Below are positions 52,761 to 62,208 of a stretch of DNA of 64,000 bases, in pieces; positions within the stretch are counted from its first letter, which is position 1, and every line of letters starts with the position of its first letter. The position numbers and the translations under genes are program-made. A model generated the notes under the pieces. That model saw nothing but the letters and a program-made list of their open reading frames with translations, was not told where the DNA came from and made no database searches. This stretch comes from Streptomyces sp. Ru73 (GTDB lineage: Bacteria; Actinomycetota; Actinomycetes; Streptomycetales; Streptomycetaceae), in NCBI RefSeq assembly GCF_002920575.1, contig NZ_PQSQ01000021.1, positions 1 to 64,000 of the forward strand, given 5' to 3'.

Positions 52761-52811
52761 CCACCTCTCCCCGCCCTCTGTCCTCCGCCGCCGCACAGAA
52801 AGCGAGTCAGC

Positions 52812-54338
52812 ATGCTCACCCCGACCGGCCGCCGGCTGCGCATCGGCATCGGCGGCATGGCCATCGAGTCCAGCCAGTTCTGCCCGCACCGCACCGCGTA
52901 CGAGGACTTCCGCGTCACCCGCGACGGCGAGCTGCTGGACCGCTACACGTGGACGCAGCCCGAGAGCGATCTCGCCGACCTGGTCGAGTGGGTGCCGCTG
53001 GTGCACGCCGTCGCGCTGCCCGGCGGCCCGGTCGAGCGGGCCACGTACGACCGCATCAAGACTGAGCTGACGGACCGTATCCGGGAGGCGGAACCGCTCG
53101 ACGGGCTGGTCTACGACATCCACGGCGCGATGAGCGTGACCGGTCTGGACGACGCCGAGGCCGACCTGACGGCCGCCGTCCGCGCCGCGCTCGGCCCGGA
53201 CGCGCTGATCTCCGCGGCGATGGACCTGCACGGCAATGTCTCCCGCGCCTTCGCCGAGCCGCTGGACCTGCTCACCGCGCACCGCCTCGCCCCGCACGAG
53301 GACGCCTGGGAGACCCGCGAGCGCGCGGCACGCAAGCTCGTCGAACGGCTCACGGCCGGCCTCGGCCGCCCGCACCGCGCGTGGGTGCAGGTCCCCGTGC
53401 TGCTGCCGGGCGAGAAGACCAGCACCCGGCTGGAGCCCGCACGGTCCCTGTACGGGCGGCTCGCCGCGGTCGAGGCGCTGGACGGCGTCGTGGACGCGGC
53501 GGTCTGGGTCGGCTACGCCTGGGCCGACGAGCCCCGCTGCCGGGCGGCCGTCGTGGTGACCGCCGACGATCCGGACCTCGCCCTCGACCAGGCCGGGTCG
53601 CTCGCCCGGCAGTACTGGGACGTCCGCCGCGACTTCGTCTTCGTCGGTCCCACCGACGACGCGGACGGCTGCGTCCGGCGCGCCGTGGCCTCGGCGGCGC
53701 GCCCGTTCCTGATCAGCGACTCCGGTGACAATCCGACGGCGGGCGGGGCCGGTGACCTCGCGTACATGCTCGGCCGGCTGCTCGCGAACGAGGACCTGGC
53801 GAGCGGCCGGGCCACCGCGCTGCACCCGGGGATCACCGATCCGGACGCGGTCGCGGCGTGCTTCGCGGCGGGCGTGGGTGCGGAGGTGACGCTGTCGGTG
53901 GGCGGCCGCTTCAGCGCGGGCACCGGGCCGCACGCCACGCCGTACGAACTGACCGGCACGGTCACGGCGTTGGAGGACCCGGGTGCCGCGCCGGGCGGCG
54001 CGCCGCGGGGCAATCCGGCGTACGAGGGCGGTGGCCGGCGCGCTGCCGTGACCCGCGGCGGGGTCACCGTCGTGCTGACCGAGCGCCGCACGCCGTTCCA
54101 CACCCGTGCCGACTTCGGCACGCTCGATCCGACGGCGTACGACCTGGTCGTGGTGAAGATCGGCTATCTGGAGCCGGAGCTGTACGAGATGGCCGCCGAC
54201 TGGCTGCTGGCCCTGACGCCCGGCGGTGTCGACCAGGACCTGCTGCGGCTGGGCCACCACCGCGTCGAGCGGCCCCTCTACCCCTTCGACGACGAGGGCT
54301 TCGAGGACCCGGACCTCACGCCGGTCCTGCTGCGGTAA
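52812..54338 (+). CDS. M81 (MlrC-like) metallopeptidase
   Basis: 508 residues. IGGMAIESSQFCPHRTAYEDF, VYDIHGAMSV, AAMDLHGNVSRAF and SDSGDNPTAGGAGD contain the metal ligands of the microcystinase C-like family M81, all present. No signal peptide, so it acts in the cytoplasm. Its gene begins 51 bp after the ROK regulator and may degrade what the divergent importer brings in. Confidence 0.85.
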   Translation: MLTPTGRRLRIGIGGMAIESSQFCPHRTAYEDFRVTRDGELLDRYTWTQPESDLADLVEWVPLVHAVALPGGPVERATYDRIKTELTDRIREAEPLDGLVYDIHGAMSVTGLDDAEADLTAAVRAALGPDALISAAMDLHGNVSRAFAEPLDLLTAHRLAPHEDAWETRERAARKLVERLTAGLGRPHRAWVQVPVLLPGEKTSTRLEPARSLYGRLAAVEALDGVVDAAVWVGYAWADEPRCRAAVVVTADDPDLALDQAGSLARQYWDVRRDFVFVGPTDDADGCVRRAVASAARPFLISDSGDNPTAGGAGDLAYMLGRLLANEDLASGRATALHPGITDPDAVAACFAAGVGAEVTLSVGGRFSAGTGPHATPYELTGTVTALEDPGAAPGGAPRGNPAYEGGGRRAAVTRGGVTVVLTERRTPFHTRADFGTLDPTAYDLVVVKIGYLEPELYEMAADWLLALTPGGVDQDLLRLGHHRVERPLYPFDDEGFEDPDLTPVLLR

Positions 54339-54362
54339 GAGGGGGCCGAAGGCGCGCGGCGG

Positions 54363-54860
54363 TCAGGAATCGCCGCCGCCGTCGTCCCGGGCGGCGCGGT
54401 GGCGCGCGTACAGGGGCAGCACGAACCAGCAGAGGACGAACCACAGGAGCATCCCGGCGACGAGCCACAGCGCGCCGCTGCCGCGCAGTGCCACGCGCAT
54501 GATGAGCAGCATGGCCGACGCCATGGTGCACAGCAGCAGCACCAGTCCGAGGACGGTGAGCCGGGAGGCCCAGGTCACGGTCTGCGGCTTGAGCCGGCGC
54601 CCCGTGACCAGGCGGTGCAGCGAGACCGGGCCGACGAGCGCGCCGGTCGTGGCGGCGCCCAGCACGACGGTGGCGACGTAGATGTGCCGGCCGGGGCCGT
54701 CCAGCTTCTCGAAGCCGGGCTGGAAGACGACGGTGAGCAGGAAACCGAAGAGGATCTGGACGCCGGTCTGTGCGACGCGCAGCTCCTGGAGCAGCTCTCC
54801 CCACCGCCGGTCCGCGCGTTCCTCGGCCGTCTCGTGCCTGCCGCGCGCCAGGTCGCTCAT
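54363..54860 (-). CDS. DUF6328 membrane protein
   Basis: 165 residues with about four membrane helices. ELLQELRVAQTGVQILFGFLLTVVFQPGF is typical of the family; the second pair of helices ends in a basic tail. Function unknown. ATG 54860 with GGAGGG upstream. It may be cotranscribed with the small proline-rich gene 21 bp upstream. Confidence 0.78.
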   Translation of the reverse strand: MSDLARGRHETAEERADRRWGELLQELRVAQTGVQILFGFLLTVVFQPGFEKLDGPGRHIYVATVVLGAATTGALVGPVSLHRLVTGRRLKPQTVTWASRLTVLGLVLLLCTMASAMLLIMRVALRGSGALWLVAGMLLWFVLCWFVLPLYARHRAARDDGGGDS

Positions 54861-54881
54861 CGGTCCCTCCGCGGTGGTCGG

Positions 54882-55094
54882 TCAGTCGGGCGGCTCCGGC
54901 GCCGGGGTGCCGGGCGGGGTCTCCGGCTGTTCTTCCGGGGGCGCGTCGGGCCCCGCGGGTCCTGGAGTGGCGGGCTCCGGTTCTTCGGGCGTCTCCTCGG
55001 GCGGGTCGGGGTCGCGCGGTACGGGCTGGGGATCGCGCGGGGCGGACCCGGGCGCGGGCCCGTAGCCGGAATTCGGTGCAGCGGTGCTGGTCAT
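54882..55094 (-). CDS. small Pro/Glu-rich protein
   Basis: 70 residues, mostly Pro, Glu, Asp, Gly and Ala (PPEETPEEPEPATPG), predicted disordered. A near-perfect Shine-Dalgarno, AAGGAGGTG, is just before ATG 55094, which supports that it is translated. Unknown role, perhaps an acidic linker protein partnered with the DUF6328 gene. Confidence 0.6.
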   Translation of the reverse strand: MTSTAAPNSGYGPAPGSAPRDPQPVPRDPDPPEETPEEPEPATPGPAGPDAPPEEQPETPPGTPAPEPPD

Positions 55095-55221
55095 CGCACC
55101 TCCTTCACGCATGGGTGGCGGTACCGGCCACCGGCGCCGTGCGGACGGCAGCCGATGACCACAGCGCAAACGGACGTCACCGCTCGCCCCGTCTGTGACC
55201 GGTTACCCCGCACCACGGGGC

Positions 55222-55881
<660 letters not shown>

Positions 55882-55890
55882 CCCGCCACC

Positions 55891-56709
55891 CTAATCGCCG
55901 GCCGGACCGCCGCTCCCCGCGGCGCCCGCGACCGGGCGCCGGTGACCGGTGCCGGCAGCCGGCGCGCCGCCGCCCGCGGTGCCTGCCGGGCCCCGGCCCG
56001 CGGGCGGGACGGGCAGCGGCCGCGTCCCGTCGAGCACGTCGGCCACGACCGGGCCGGTCAGCGCCATCGCCTCGGCGACGAAACGGGACCGCCGTACGCC
56101 CAGGCGGCGCAGCGCGGCACCGTGGTCCAGCGCCACGAACGCCGTCGCGCCGAGCATCAGCGCGCGCCAGCCCGCCATCGTCAGCGCCCTCAGCGGCCGC
56201 CCGGGCAGCTCCCGCAGCGAGGCGCGCAGCCGCCGGCAGTGGAACGGGATGTGCCGCCGCTCGTCGGCCAGTATCCGGCCCGCGACCTCGGCGACCAGCG
56301 GGTCCTTCGCGCCGTCCCGCACCGCCGTGTAGTACCGCACGGCCACCAGTTCGGCGACCATCAGGACCAGCAGTTCGGTACGGAGTCCGAGCAGCCGCCG
56401 CAGCCGGACGAAGACCCGGTCGCTCCAGCACGTCGTGAGGGTCGGCCTGCCTCCGGCGGCGAGCAGGCGGGCCAGCAGCCGTGCGTGGTTCTGCTCCTCG
56501 GCGACGAACAGCCGTACCGCGGCGGCGTATGCGGCGTCGCGCGCCGCGTCGGCCTTGCCGATCAGGTTGGCGCCGTCGCCGTTCTCGCCCACCTGGAAGC
56601 GCTGGAGGCTGCGCCATACGGACTCCGGCGCCCGGGCGCCCCGGCCCCAGTCCCGGGTCGCCCGGTGCGCCGCCGCCACTCCGCCTCCGCCTCGAAGTGC
56701 CGTCTCCAC
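55891..56709 (-). CDS. ferritin-like domain protein, probable N-terminal frameshift
   Basis: 272 residues from ATG 56709. A helical core with two diiron-type pairs, EEQNHARLL (about residue 71) and DERRHIPFHC (about residue 148), fits a ferritin-like protein. A Gly/Ala/Pro-rich tail follows. The first 15 codons of this frame have poor G/C at the third position, while another frame from ATG 56732 has MGTSEFAEWRRHFEAEAE with good G/C, then loses it near 56670. That looks like one gene split by a single-base deletion in the GGCGGAG repeats at about 56665-56695. Confidence 0.7.
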   Translation of the reverse strand: METALRGGGGVAAAHRATRDWGRGARAPESVWRSLQRFQVGENGDGANLIGKADAARDAAYAAAVRLFVAEEQNHARLLARLLAAGGRPTLTTCWSDRVFVRLRRLLGLRTELLVLMVAELVAVRYYTAVRDGAKDPLVAEVAGRILADERRHIPFHCRRLRASLRELPGRPLRALTMAGWRALMLGATAFVALDHGAALRRLGVRRSRFVAEAMALTGPVVADVLDGTRPLPVPPAGRGPAGTAGGGAPAAGTGHRRPVAGAAGSGGPAGD

Positions 56710-56871
56710 TCGGCGAATTCGCTGGTCCCCATCGGCCGGTCCCCCGTTCCCGTATCCGCCGCACCGGCCCGCCCGTCCCCCGGCGCTGGTGCATCAGGCG
56801 CCACAGTAGTACCCGATGCACCAGCCGTCCGGGAGTGTGCCGACTTCAGGCCCGTGGGCCGTACGGCCCGG

Positions 56872-58167
56872 CTACAGGCGCACCGGCAGCGCGGTCAGCC
56901 GCCAGCTCCCAGGCATCGCCGCGCGCTGCAGGTCGTCCGGGTCGACGGCCAGGGACAGCCCCGGATACCGCGCGAACAGCCGGCCGAACGCGACCTCGCC
57001 CTCCTGGCGGGCGAGCGAGGCGCCCAGGCAGTAGTGCATGCCGTGGCCGAAGCCGACGTGGTCCTCGGCGCGCCCCGCGGGGTGGCGGGTCAGGTCGAGC
57101 CGTTCGGGGTCGGTGTAGTGGCGGGGGTCGCGGTTGGCGGCGACCAGCAGCAGCTGCACGGCCTCGCCCTTGCGGATGCGGGTCCCGGCGATCTCGACGT
57201 CCTCCGCCGCGTACCGCAGCTGGGTCATGTGCACAGGGCCGGCCCAGCGCATCAGCTCGTGGACGGCGGACGGCAGCAGCGCCGGGTCCTTGCGCAGCAG
57301 GGCCAGCTGGCCGGGGTGGGTGAGCAGCGCTGCCGTGCCGTTGGTGATGAGGTGTGCGGTGGTCTCGTGTCCGGCCAGGACCAGGGTGAGGATCATGGTG
57401 ACCATCTCGACGTCGCTGAGCCGGTCGCCGTCCTCGTCGTGGGCGCGGATCAGCTCGCTGAGGAGGTCGTCGGTGAGCGCACCGCGCCGCTGCCCGACCA
57501 GCTCGTGTATGTGCTCGATCATGGCGGGGAACGTCCTGGCCAGCCGCTCCGGCTCCATCGTGACGAGGTCGGCGCCCCAGGCCCGCCACTGCGGCCGGTC
57601 CTCCTCGGCGATGCCGACCAGCTCGCAGATGACGGTGATCGGCAGCGGGTACGCGAAGTGCGGCAGGAGGTCGACGACGCCGTCCTCGGTGTGCTCGGGG
57701 AGCCGGGACAGCAGCTCTTCGGCTATCTGCTCGACCCGCGGCCGCAGGTCGTTGATCCTGCGTGCCGTGAAGGCGCGGGAGACCAGGCGGCGCAGCCGGG
57801 TGTGGTCGGGCGCGTCGTTGTTGAGGATGGAGCCGCGCATGTAGACGTGCAGGTGCTCGGGCATGCCCAGCATGTCCAGCAGCCGGGTCAGCGGGTCCTG
57901 GCCCGTCCCGCCGGCCGCAGCGGCCGCCGGGTTGTTCACGAACCGCTGGTCCCGCAGGATCGCGCGCACCTCCTCGAAGCGGGTCACGAACCAGACGGGC
58001 GAGTCGTCCATGAAGCGGCCGCGGACGAGGGGGCCCTGCTCGCGCAGCGCGCCGTAGCCGCCGAAGGGGTCGGCGAGGAGCGCGGGGTCGGCGACGTTCG
58101 GCTCGCCCGGGTGCTTGCCGACGTGTGCGGCGAACGGCGCGGGCGGGGTGGCGGGTGCTTCGGTCAT
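56872..58167 (-). CDS. cytochrome P450
   Basis: 431 residues, soluble bacterial P450. I-helix VLAGHETT, EXXR helix (HELMRW), and heme loop FGHGMHYCLGASLARQE with the axial Cys near residue 380. LTRHPAGRAEDHVGFG as in CYP107-type enzymes. Would hydroxylate a hydrophobic substrate using ferredoxin partners not encoded here. Follows the TetR gene by 33 bp on the same strand. Confidence 0.9.
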   Translation of the reverse strand: MTEAPATPPAPFAAHVGKHPGEPNVADPALLADPFGGYGALREQGPLVRGRFMDDSPVWFVTRFEEVRAILRDQRFVNNPAAAAAGGTGQDPLTRLLDMLGMPEHLHVYMRGSILNNDAPDHTRLRRLVSRAFTARRINDLRPRVEQIAEELLSRLPEHTEDGVVDLLPHFAYPLPITVICELVGIAEEDRPQWRAWGADLVTMEPERLARTFPAMIEHIHELVGQRRGALTDDLLSELIRAHDEDGDRLSDVEMVTMILTLVLAGHETTAHLITNGTAALLTHPGQLALLRKDPALLPSAVHELMRWAGPVHMTQLRYAAEDVEIAGTRIRKGEAVQLLLVAANRDPRHYTDPERLDLTRHPAGRAEDHVGFGHGMHYCLGASLARQEGEVAFGRLFARYPGLSLAVDPDDLQRAAMPGSWRLTALPVRL

Positions 58168-58200
58168 CGTGCGCTTCCTCCAGGTCGTGGGGGCGGAACG

Positions 58201-58926
58201 TCACTGCCGCAGCTGCCGGCCCATCTCCCGCTCGCTGAGCTCCGCGAGACGCTCGTAGAGGGGGATGACCTGCGCCGCGGCGGCGGCAGCGGCCTCGCGG
58301 GTGCGGGCCGTCGCCGGACCGTCGTCCGGACCGGGGCCGGCGGCTGAGGTCTCCAGCGCGCCCCGGACCGTACGGGCGAGAATGCGGGACCGTTCCGCCG
58401 CGCTCTGCGGGGCCCGGTCGTGGAGCAGGGCTTCGGACAGGAAGAACCCGGAGGCCGTCGCCAGCAGCGCGTACTGCTGCTGCTCGACGGTCATGTCCGT
58501 GCGGACCAGTCCGTGCGCGCGCAGCACTTCGAGGTAGCGGCGCACCACCTCGTCGCTGTACGCGGAGAGCTCGGCCAGCTCCTTCTTGGCGATGTCGGTG
58601 AACCGGCCGAGGACGTCGGTGTCGTCGTGGTACAGCGCGCGCAGCACGGGGTCCTTCAGGAAGTCCTGGTAGGCGCCGCTCATCAGGCGGCTGGGCAGTA
58701 CGTCCAGCGGCTCGGCGCGCATGCGGGCGAGCTGGGCGTGATGGCTGCGGAGCTTGGAGCGCAGGACGACGGCCAGGAAGAGCGCGTCCTTGGTCTTCCA
58801 GTGCAGGTAGACCGTGCCCTTGCCGACCCCCGCACGGCGGGCGATCTCATCGATGGTGACGCGCCGGTACCCCCAGGCGACCAGCAGCTCCCCCGCCGCT
58901 TCCAGAATCCGCTCACCGCGCTCCAC
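58201..58926 (-). CDS. TetR-family regulator of the P450
   Basis: 241 residues. TetR HTH (ERILEAAGELLVAWGYRRVT, GVGKGTVYLHWKTKDALF) and C-terminal ligand domain with long helices. GTG 58926 starts just before the HTH and has GAGGGGG upstream; the frame stays open beyond, through the operator. First gene of the TetR-P450 unit. Confidence 0.85.
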   Translation of the reverse strand: MERGERILEAAGELLVAWGYRRVTIDEIARRAGVGKGTVYLHWKTKDALFLAVVLRSKLRSHHAQLARMRAEPLDVLPSRLMSGAYQDFLKDPVLRALYHDDTDVLGRFTDIAKKELAELSAYSDEVVRRYLEVLRAHGLVRTDMTVEQQQYALLATASGFFLSEALLHDRAPQSAAERSRILARTVRGALETSAAGPGPDDGPATARTREAAAAAAAQVIPLYERLAELSEREMGRQLRQ

Positions 58927-58940
58927 ACGTCCCCCTCTCT

Positions 58941-58977
58941 GACTTCGTGACCAATTTCGACATCTGGTCACGGAGTC
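58941..58977. promoter_or_regulatory. TetR operator
   Basis: GACTTCGTGACCA (58941-58953) and TGGTCACGGAGTC (58965-58977) match in 12 of 13 positions, 11-nt spacer, just upstream of the TetR start codon. Confidence 0.75.
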
Positions 58978-59102
58978 AAAGTAGGACTGCCGAGGGGGCG
59001 CCGTAAGGCGGTTTCCGGCCAGGCGCACCGCCCGCCGGGGGCGCGCCGGAGTACCGGATGGGAAGCGCTCAGTGCTCCTGGGCGGTGGGCTGTGCTCTGT
59101 GC

Positions 59103-59882
59103 TCAGTGCTCCTGGGCAGTGGGCCGTACCGTGATCTCGTTGACGGCCATGTGGGCCGGCTGCGTCACCATGAAGCCGACGCACCGCGCGATGTCCTCCG
59201 CCACCAGCCAGTCCTCCCGCGGCAGCCCGCGGGCCGAGGACGCCTGACTGCCGGCGGTCATCTCCGTCACCACCACCCCCGGCTCGACCAGCCCGACCCG
59301 TACGCCGCGGCCGGTCACCTCCTGCCGCAGTGCCTCGCTGAAGCTGCACACCGCGTGCTTGCTCGCCGAGTAGACGCTGTTGTCCTTGCGCGGCACGCGG
59401 CCGGCGACCGAGCTGACGTTCACCAGGTCGGCGACGCCGCGCGGGCCGTCAGCCGCCGCGCGCAGCAGGTGCGGCAGCGCGGCGTGCGACATCCGCAGCA
59501 GCGCCTTCACGTTCAGGTCGAGCATGCGGTCCCAGTCCTCGGGATCGCTGTCCTCGAACCGGCTGCGCGCCCCGTACCCGGCGTTGTTGACCAGCACGTC
59601 CAGCCGCCCGAAGTGGCCGACGGCCTCGGCCACGACGCGCTCGGCCCGGTCGGCCTCGCTCAGGTCGGCGCCGAGGACGAGCGGTTCGTGGCCGCCCGTC
59701 TTCCCGATCCGCGCGGCCAGTTCCGCCAGCCGTTCGGCCCGGCGGGCGACCAGGGCGAGGGCGCACCCCTGCTCCGCGAGGGCCAGCGCCGTCGCTGCCC
59801 CGATCCCGCTGGAGGCGCCGGTCACCAGCGCGACACTCCCGCTCAGGGCCTGCTGTCCACTGTCACGATCTGCGGTGTTCAT
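59103..59882 (-). CDS. SDR-family NADP(H) oxidoreductase
   Basis: 259 residues, classical SDR: VALVTGASSGIGAATALAL, VLVNNAGYGARSRFE, Ser in VNVSSVAGRVP, YSASKHAV (YxxxK). ARR after strand two suggests NADP(H). Start ATG 59882 overlaps the stop of the upstream Gfo/Idh gene (ATGA), so the two are coupled and may act in one pathway. Confidence 0.87.
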   Translation of the reverse strand: MNTADRDSGQQALSGSVALVTGASSGIGAATALALAEQGCALALVARRAERLAELAARIGKTGGHEPLVLGADLSEADRAERVVAEAVGHFGRLDVLVNNAGYGARSRFEDSDPEDWDRMLDLNVKALLRMSHAALPHLLRAAADGPRGVADLVNVSSVAGRVPRKDNSVYSASKHAVCSFSEALRQEVTGRGVRVGLVEPGVVVTEMTAGSQASSARGLPREDWLVAEDIARCVGFMVTQPAHMAVNEITVRPTAQEH

Positions 59883-61027
59883 GGTGGGCACTGTGCCCCG
59901 GGCGACGGTCCGGCACACGGGGCGTACGCGCCGCCGCTCCGCTCGACGTCCCCTCGGGCCGGCACCTCGCCGCCCGAGAAGTCGGGCAGTGGTACCGGCC
60001 GGGAGCCGTTCCGCAGGGACTCGGCCCCCGCCGTGCCGACCAGCGAGGCCGCGACGGCCTGCCGCACGCCGACCAGTGGCTCCGTGCCCAGCTCCACCGT
60101 CTCCCGGAACGCCCGCAGGATCAGCGCGGTGCCCTCCTCGCCCCGCGCGACGGCCGCTCCCTCCCCTTCCAGGACCAGGGCCGGCGGGGTGCGTTCCACC
60201 TCGTGCGGGCGGCCGTCCGACGCGGCCCATGCCTCGGTCCTGACCCGTACCGACCAGGCCCGGTCGCCCGGCGCGCGCACCGATTCGGCCAGCGCGCGGG
60301 TGCCCCGTACGGACACCCAGCTCCAGTGGCTGTCCGGCTCGCCCTGGAGGAAGCCGTGCCGGGTGAGGGCCAGCGCACCGCTGGACAGGCGCACCGCCAT
60401 GACGACGGCGCCACGGGCCTCGGCCAGGTCCACCGGGAACGCCGTGACCTCGACGGGCCACGCGCCGGTGAGGGCGAGGACGGGAGAGAGCGTATGGGTG
60501 CAGTAGGCGGTCGCCGCGATCCGGCCGCGCCAGTGCGCGGGGTCACCGGTCAGCTCCTGCACCGCCGACGGCGCCATGCCGTGCAGGTAATCCGCCTCGA
60601 TCAGGCTGATCCGGCCCAGCTCACCGGCGTCGGCCGCCTGCCGCAGGAGGCGGACGTGCGGGTGCGCCACGTAGTTCTCGGCGAAGGAGTACGTCGCCCG
60701 CGAGCGTTCAGCGGCCGCGATCAGCTCGCGGCCCTCCGCCGCGTCCACGCAGGCCGCGGTCTCGGAGAGCACGTGCACCCCACGCTCCAGGAAGGCCACG
60801 GCGGGCGGTGCGTGGGCATCGAAGTCATGGGCGAGGACCACCGCGTCCAGGGGCTGCTCCAGCAACTCCTCCCAGCGCGCGGCCACGAACGCCCGCGGGA
60901 ACGCCTCCCGCCCCGCCGCGCGCCGCTCGGCCACGATGTCGCACACCGCGGCCACCTCGATCCCCAGCCGGCGGCACCAGACCGCGAGCTGGAGCCCCCG
61001 TCGCAATCCCACGACACCGACTCTCAC
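59879..61027 (-). CDS. Gfo/Idh/MocA-family oxidoreductase
   Basis: 382 residues. N-terminal Rossmann VRVGVVGLRRGLQLAVWCRRL (a GxxRG in place of GxGxxG), then the catalytic region HVLSETAACVD (EKP replaced by ETA, the Lys is missing) and the C-terminal beta-sheet domain. The loss of the Lys makes the activity doubtful. GTG 61027 is at the Rossmann start. Upstream of the SDR with ATGA overlap. Confidence 0.78.
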   Translation of the reverse strand: MRVGVVGLRRGLQLAVWCRRLGIEVAAVCDIVAERRAAGREAFPRAFVAARWEELLEQPLDAVVLAHDFDAHAPPAVAFLERGVHVLSETAACVDAAEGRELIAAAERSRATYSFAENYVAHPHVRLLRQAADAGELGRISLIEADYLHGMAPSAVQELTGDPAHWRGRIAATAYCTHTLSPVLALTGAWPVEVTAFPVDLAEARGAVVMAVRLSSGALALTRHGFLQGEPDSHWSWVSVRGTRALAESVRAPGDRAWSVRVRTEAWAASDGRPHEVERTPPALVLEGEGAAVARGEEGTALILRAFRETVELGTEPLVGVRQAVAASLVGTAGAESLRNGSRPVPLPDFSGGEVPARGDVERSGGAYAPCAGPSPGAQCPP

Positions 61028-61155
61028 CGTGCCACCCTTTCGGGCCGTCCCGCACCGCCGCAACCACATTTCCCCGCACCCTGCGGGCCTGCACCGCGCC
61101 GGGCCCGGCCGGGGGCATACCGTGGGGAGCAGGAACATCACAGGAGGCTGAATCG

Positions 61156-61563
61156 ATGTACGGCGATCCCGCGACCATCCGCAAGATCCTGACGGAACTC
61201 GGCGACACCTGGGCCGTGGTGGGACTGTCCTCGAACCAGCAGCGTGCCGCGTACGGCGTCGCGGACGTGCTGCAGCGGTTCGGCAAGCGGATCGTCCCCG
61301 TGCACCCGAAGGCCGAGACGGTGCACGGGGAGCAGGGTTATCCCTCCCTCGACGCCATTCCCTTCGAGGTCGACGTGGTCGACGTCTTCGTGAACAGCGC
61401 GCTGGCGGGGCAGGTCGCCGACGAGGCCGTGGCCATCGGCGCCAAGGCCGTCTGGTTCCAGCTCGGCGTCGTCGACGAGGCCGCGTACGACCGGACGCGC
61501 GCCGCCGGGCTGGACATGGTCATGGACCGCTGCCCCGCGATCGAGATTCCCCGGCTGGGCTGA
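61156..61563 (+). CDS. CoA-binding (YccU-like) protein
   Basis: 135 residues, a single Rossmann-type CoA-binding domain: WAVVGLSSNQQRAAYGVADVL, VPVHPKAETVHGEQGYPSL and VDVVDVFVNSALAGQV, then AKAVWFQLGV, CPAIEIPRL. CAGGAGG lies 9 nt before ATG. Complete length. Role unknown. Confidence 0.87.
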   Translation: MYGDPATIRKILTELGDTWAVVGLSSNQQRAAYGVADVLQRFGKRIVPVHPKAETVHGEQGYPSLDAIPFEVDVVDVFVNSALAGQVADEAVAIGAKAVWFQLGVVDEAAYDRTRAAGLDMVMDRCPAIEIPRLG

Positions 61564-61568
61564 CCGGG

Positions 61569-61588
61569 GCGGCCACCGAAGTGGCCGC
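61569..61588. terminator. terminator between the CoA-binding and small hydrophilic genes
   Basis: GCGGCCAC (61569-61576) and GTGGCCGC (61581-61588) form a perfect 8-bp stem with a CGAA loop, just after the stop and before the convergent gene's stop. Confidence 0.7.
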
Positions 61589-61593
61589 AGTGG

Positions 61594-61797
61594 CTACGGG
61601 TGGTCGGGGCGCTGGTCGGCCGGCACTCCGCCGCCCGGGCCGCCGCCCTTCTTCCCCTTGTCGGTGCCGTGCGCGTGCTCGGCGCCGCCGGGGCCGACCT
61701 TGCGGTCGGAGTTCGCCTTGGCCTCGGCCGCGTCCTGGACGGCGGCGCTCTTGCCGCTCCGGCGGAGTTCGTTCGACTGCGGGTTCTTGCTGCTCAC
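61594..61797 (-). CDS. small hydrophilic protein 1
   Basis: 67 residues, Lys/Gly/Asp/Ser-rich, no hydrophobic core (SSKNPQSNELRRSGKSAAVQ, GKKGGGPGGGVP). GTG 61797 has GAGGAGG upstream. Probably disordered. It follows a second such gene by 25 bp; the pair may be expressed together. Unknown function, perhaps a stress protein. Confidence 0.6.
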   Translation of the reverse strand: MSSKNPQSNELRRSGKSAAVQDAAEAKANSDRKVGPGGAEHAHGTDKGKKGGGPGGGVPADQRPDHP

Positions 61798-61822
61798 GGA
61801 GTCCTCCTCGGTCGCTCACGCT

Positions 61823-62035
61823 TCACGATTCGTGCTGGTCGTCGCGCTCGTTGCGCTGCCCCTTCGGGCCCAGCCCGCGCTCGGTCCGTGGGCCGTGGGT
61901 CTGCCAGTGCGGATCGTCCTCCAGCCGCTCCTTGGCGTCCTCGTTCGCGTGCTTGTCGGGAATCCCCTGGTCCTCGGCTTCCCGGCGGAGCTGTGCCCGC
62001 CGCCTGTCGAACTTCTTGCTGCCTGGTTCGGGCAT
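61823..62035 (-). CDS. small hydrophilic protein 2
   Basis: 70 residues, very charged (MPEPGSKKFDRRRAQLRREA), with central HANEDAKERLEDDPHWQTHGP and a basic/acidic tail. ATG 62035 has GGAGG 10 nt upstream; GTG 62044 has the same site too near. Unknown function. Confidence 0.6.
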   Translation of the reverse strand: MPEPGSKKFDRRRAQLRREAEDQGIPDKHANEDAKERLEDDPHWQTHGPRTERGLGPKGQRNERDDQHES

Positions 62036-62208
62036 GATGTTCACACCTCCACTGAACCGGTTGTCCTCTCCCAGCCTCCCAAAACGACCAAAAAGCCGCT
62101 AACGGGCCACGACTCCCCCGGTACGTGGTCGGGCCACTGCTCCCCGGTACATGGCCCAGCCACGGAAATTCCGCACCGGCGGCGTCGCCCGTGCGCTAGC
62201 GTCCGGCC

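Noticed and set aside
56872..61027. Secondary-metabolite cluster around the P450, SDR and Gfo/Idh genes
   Set aside because: No synthase, carrier protein or transporter is found nearby; the genes form two separate transcription units.
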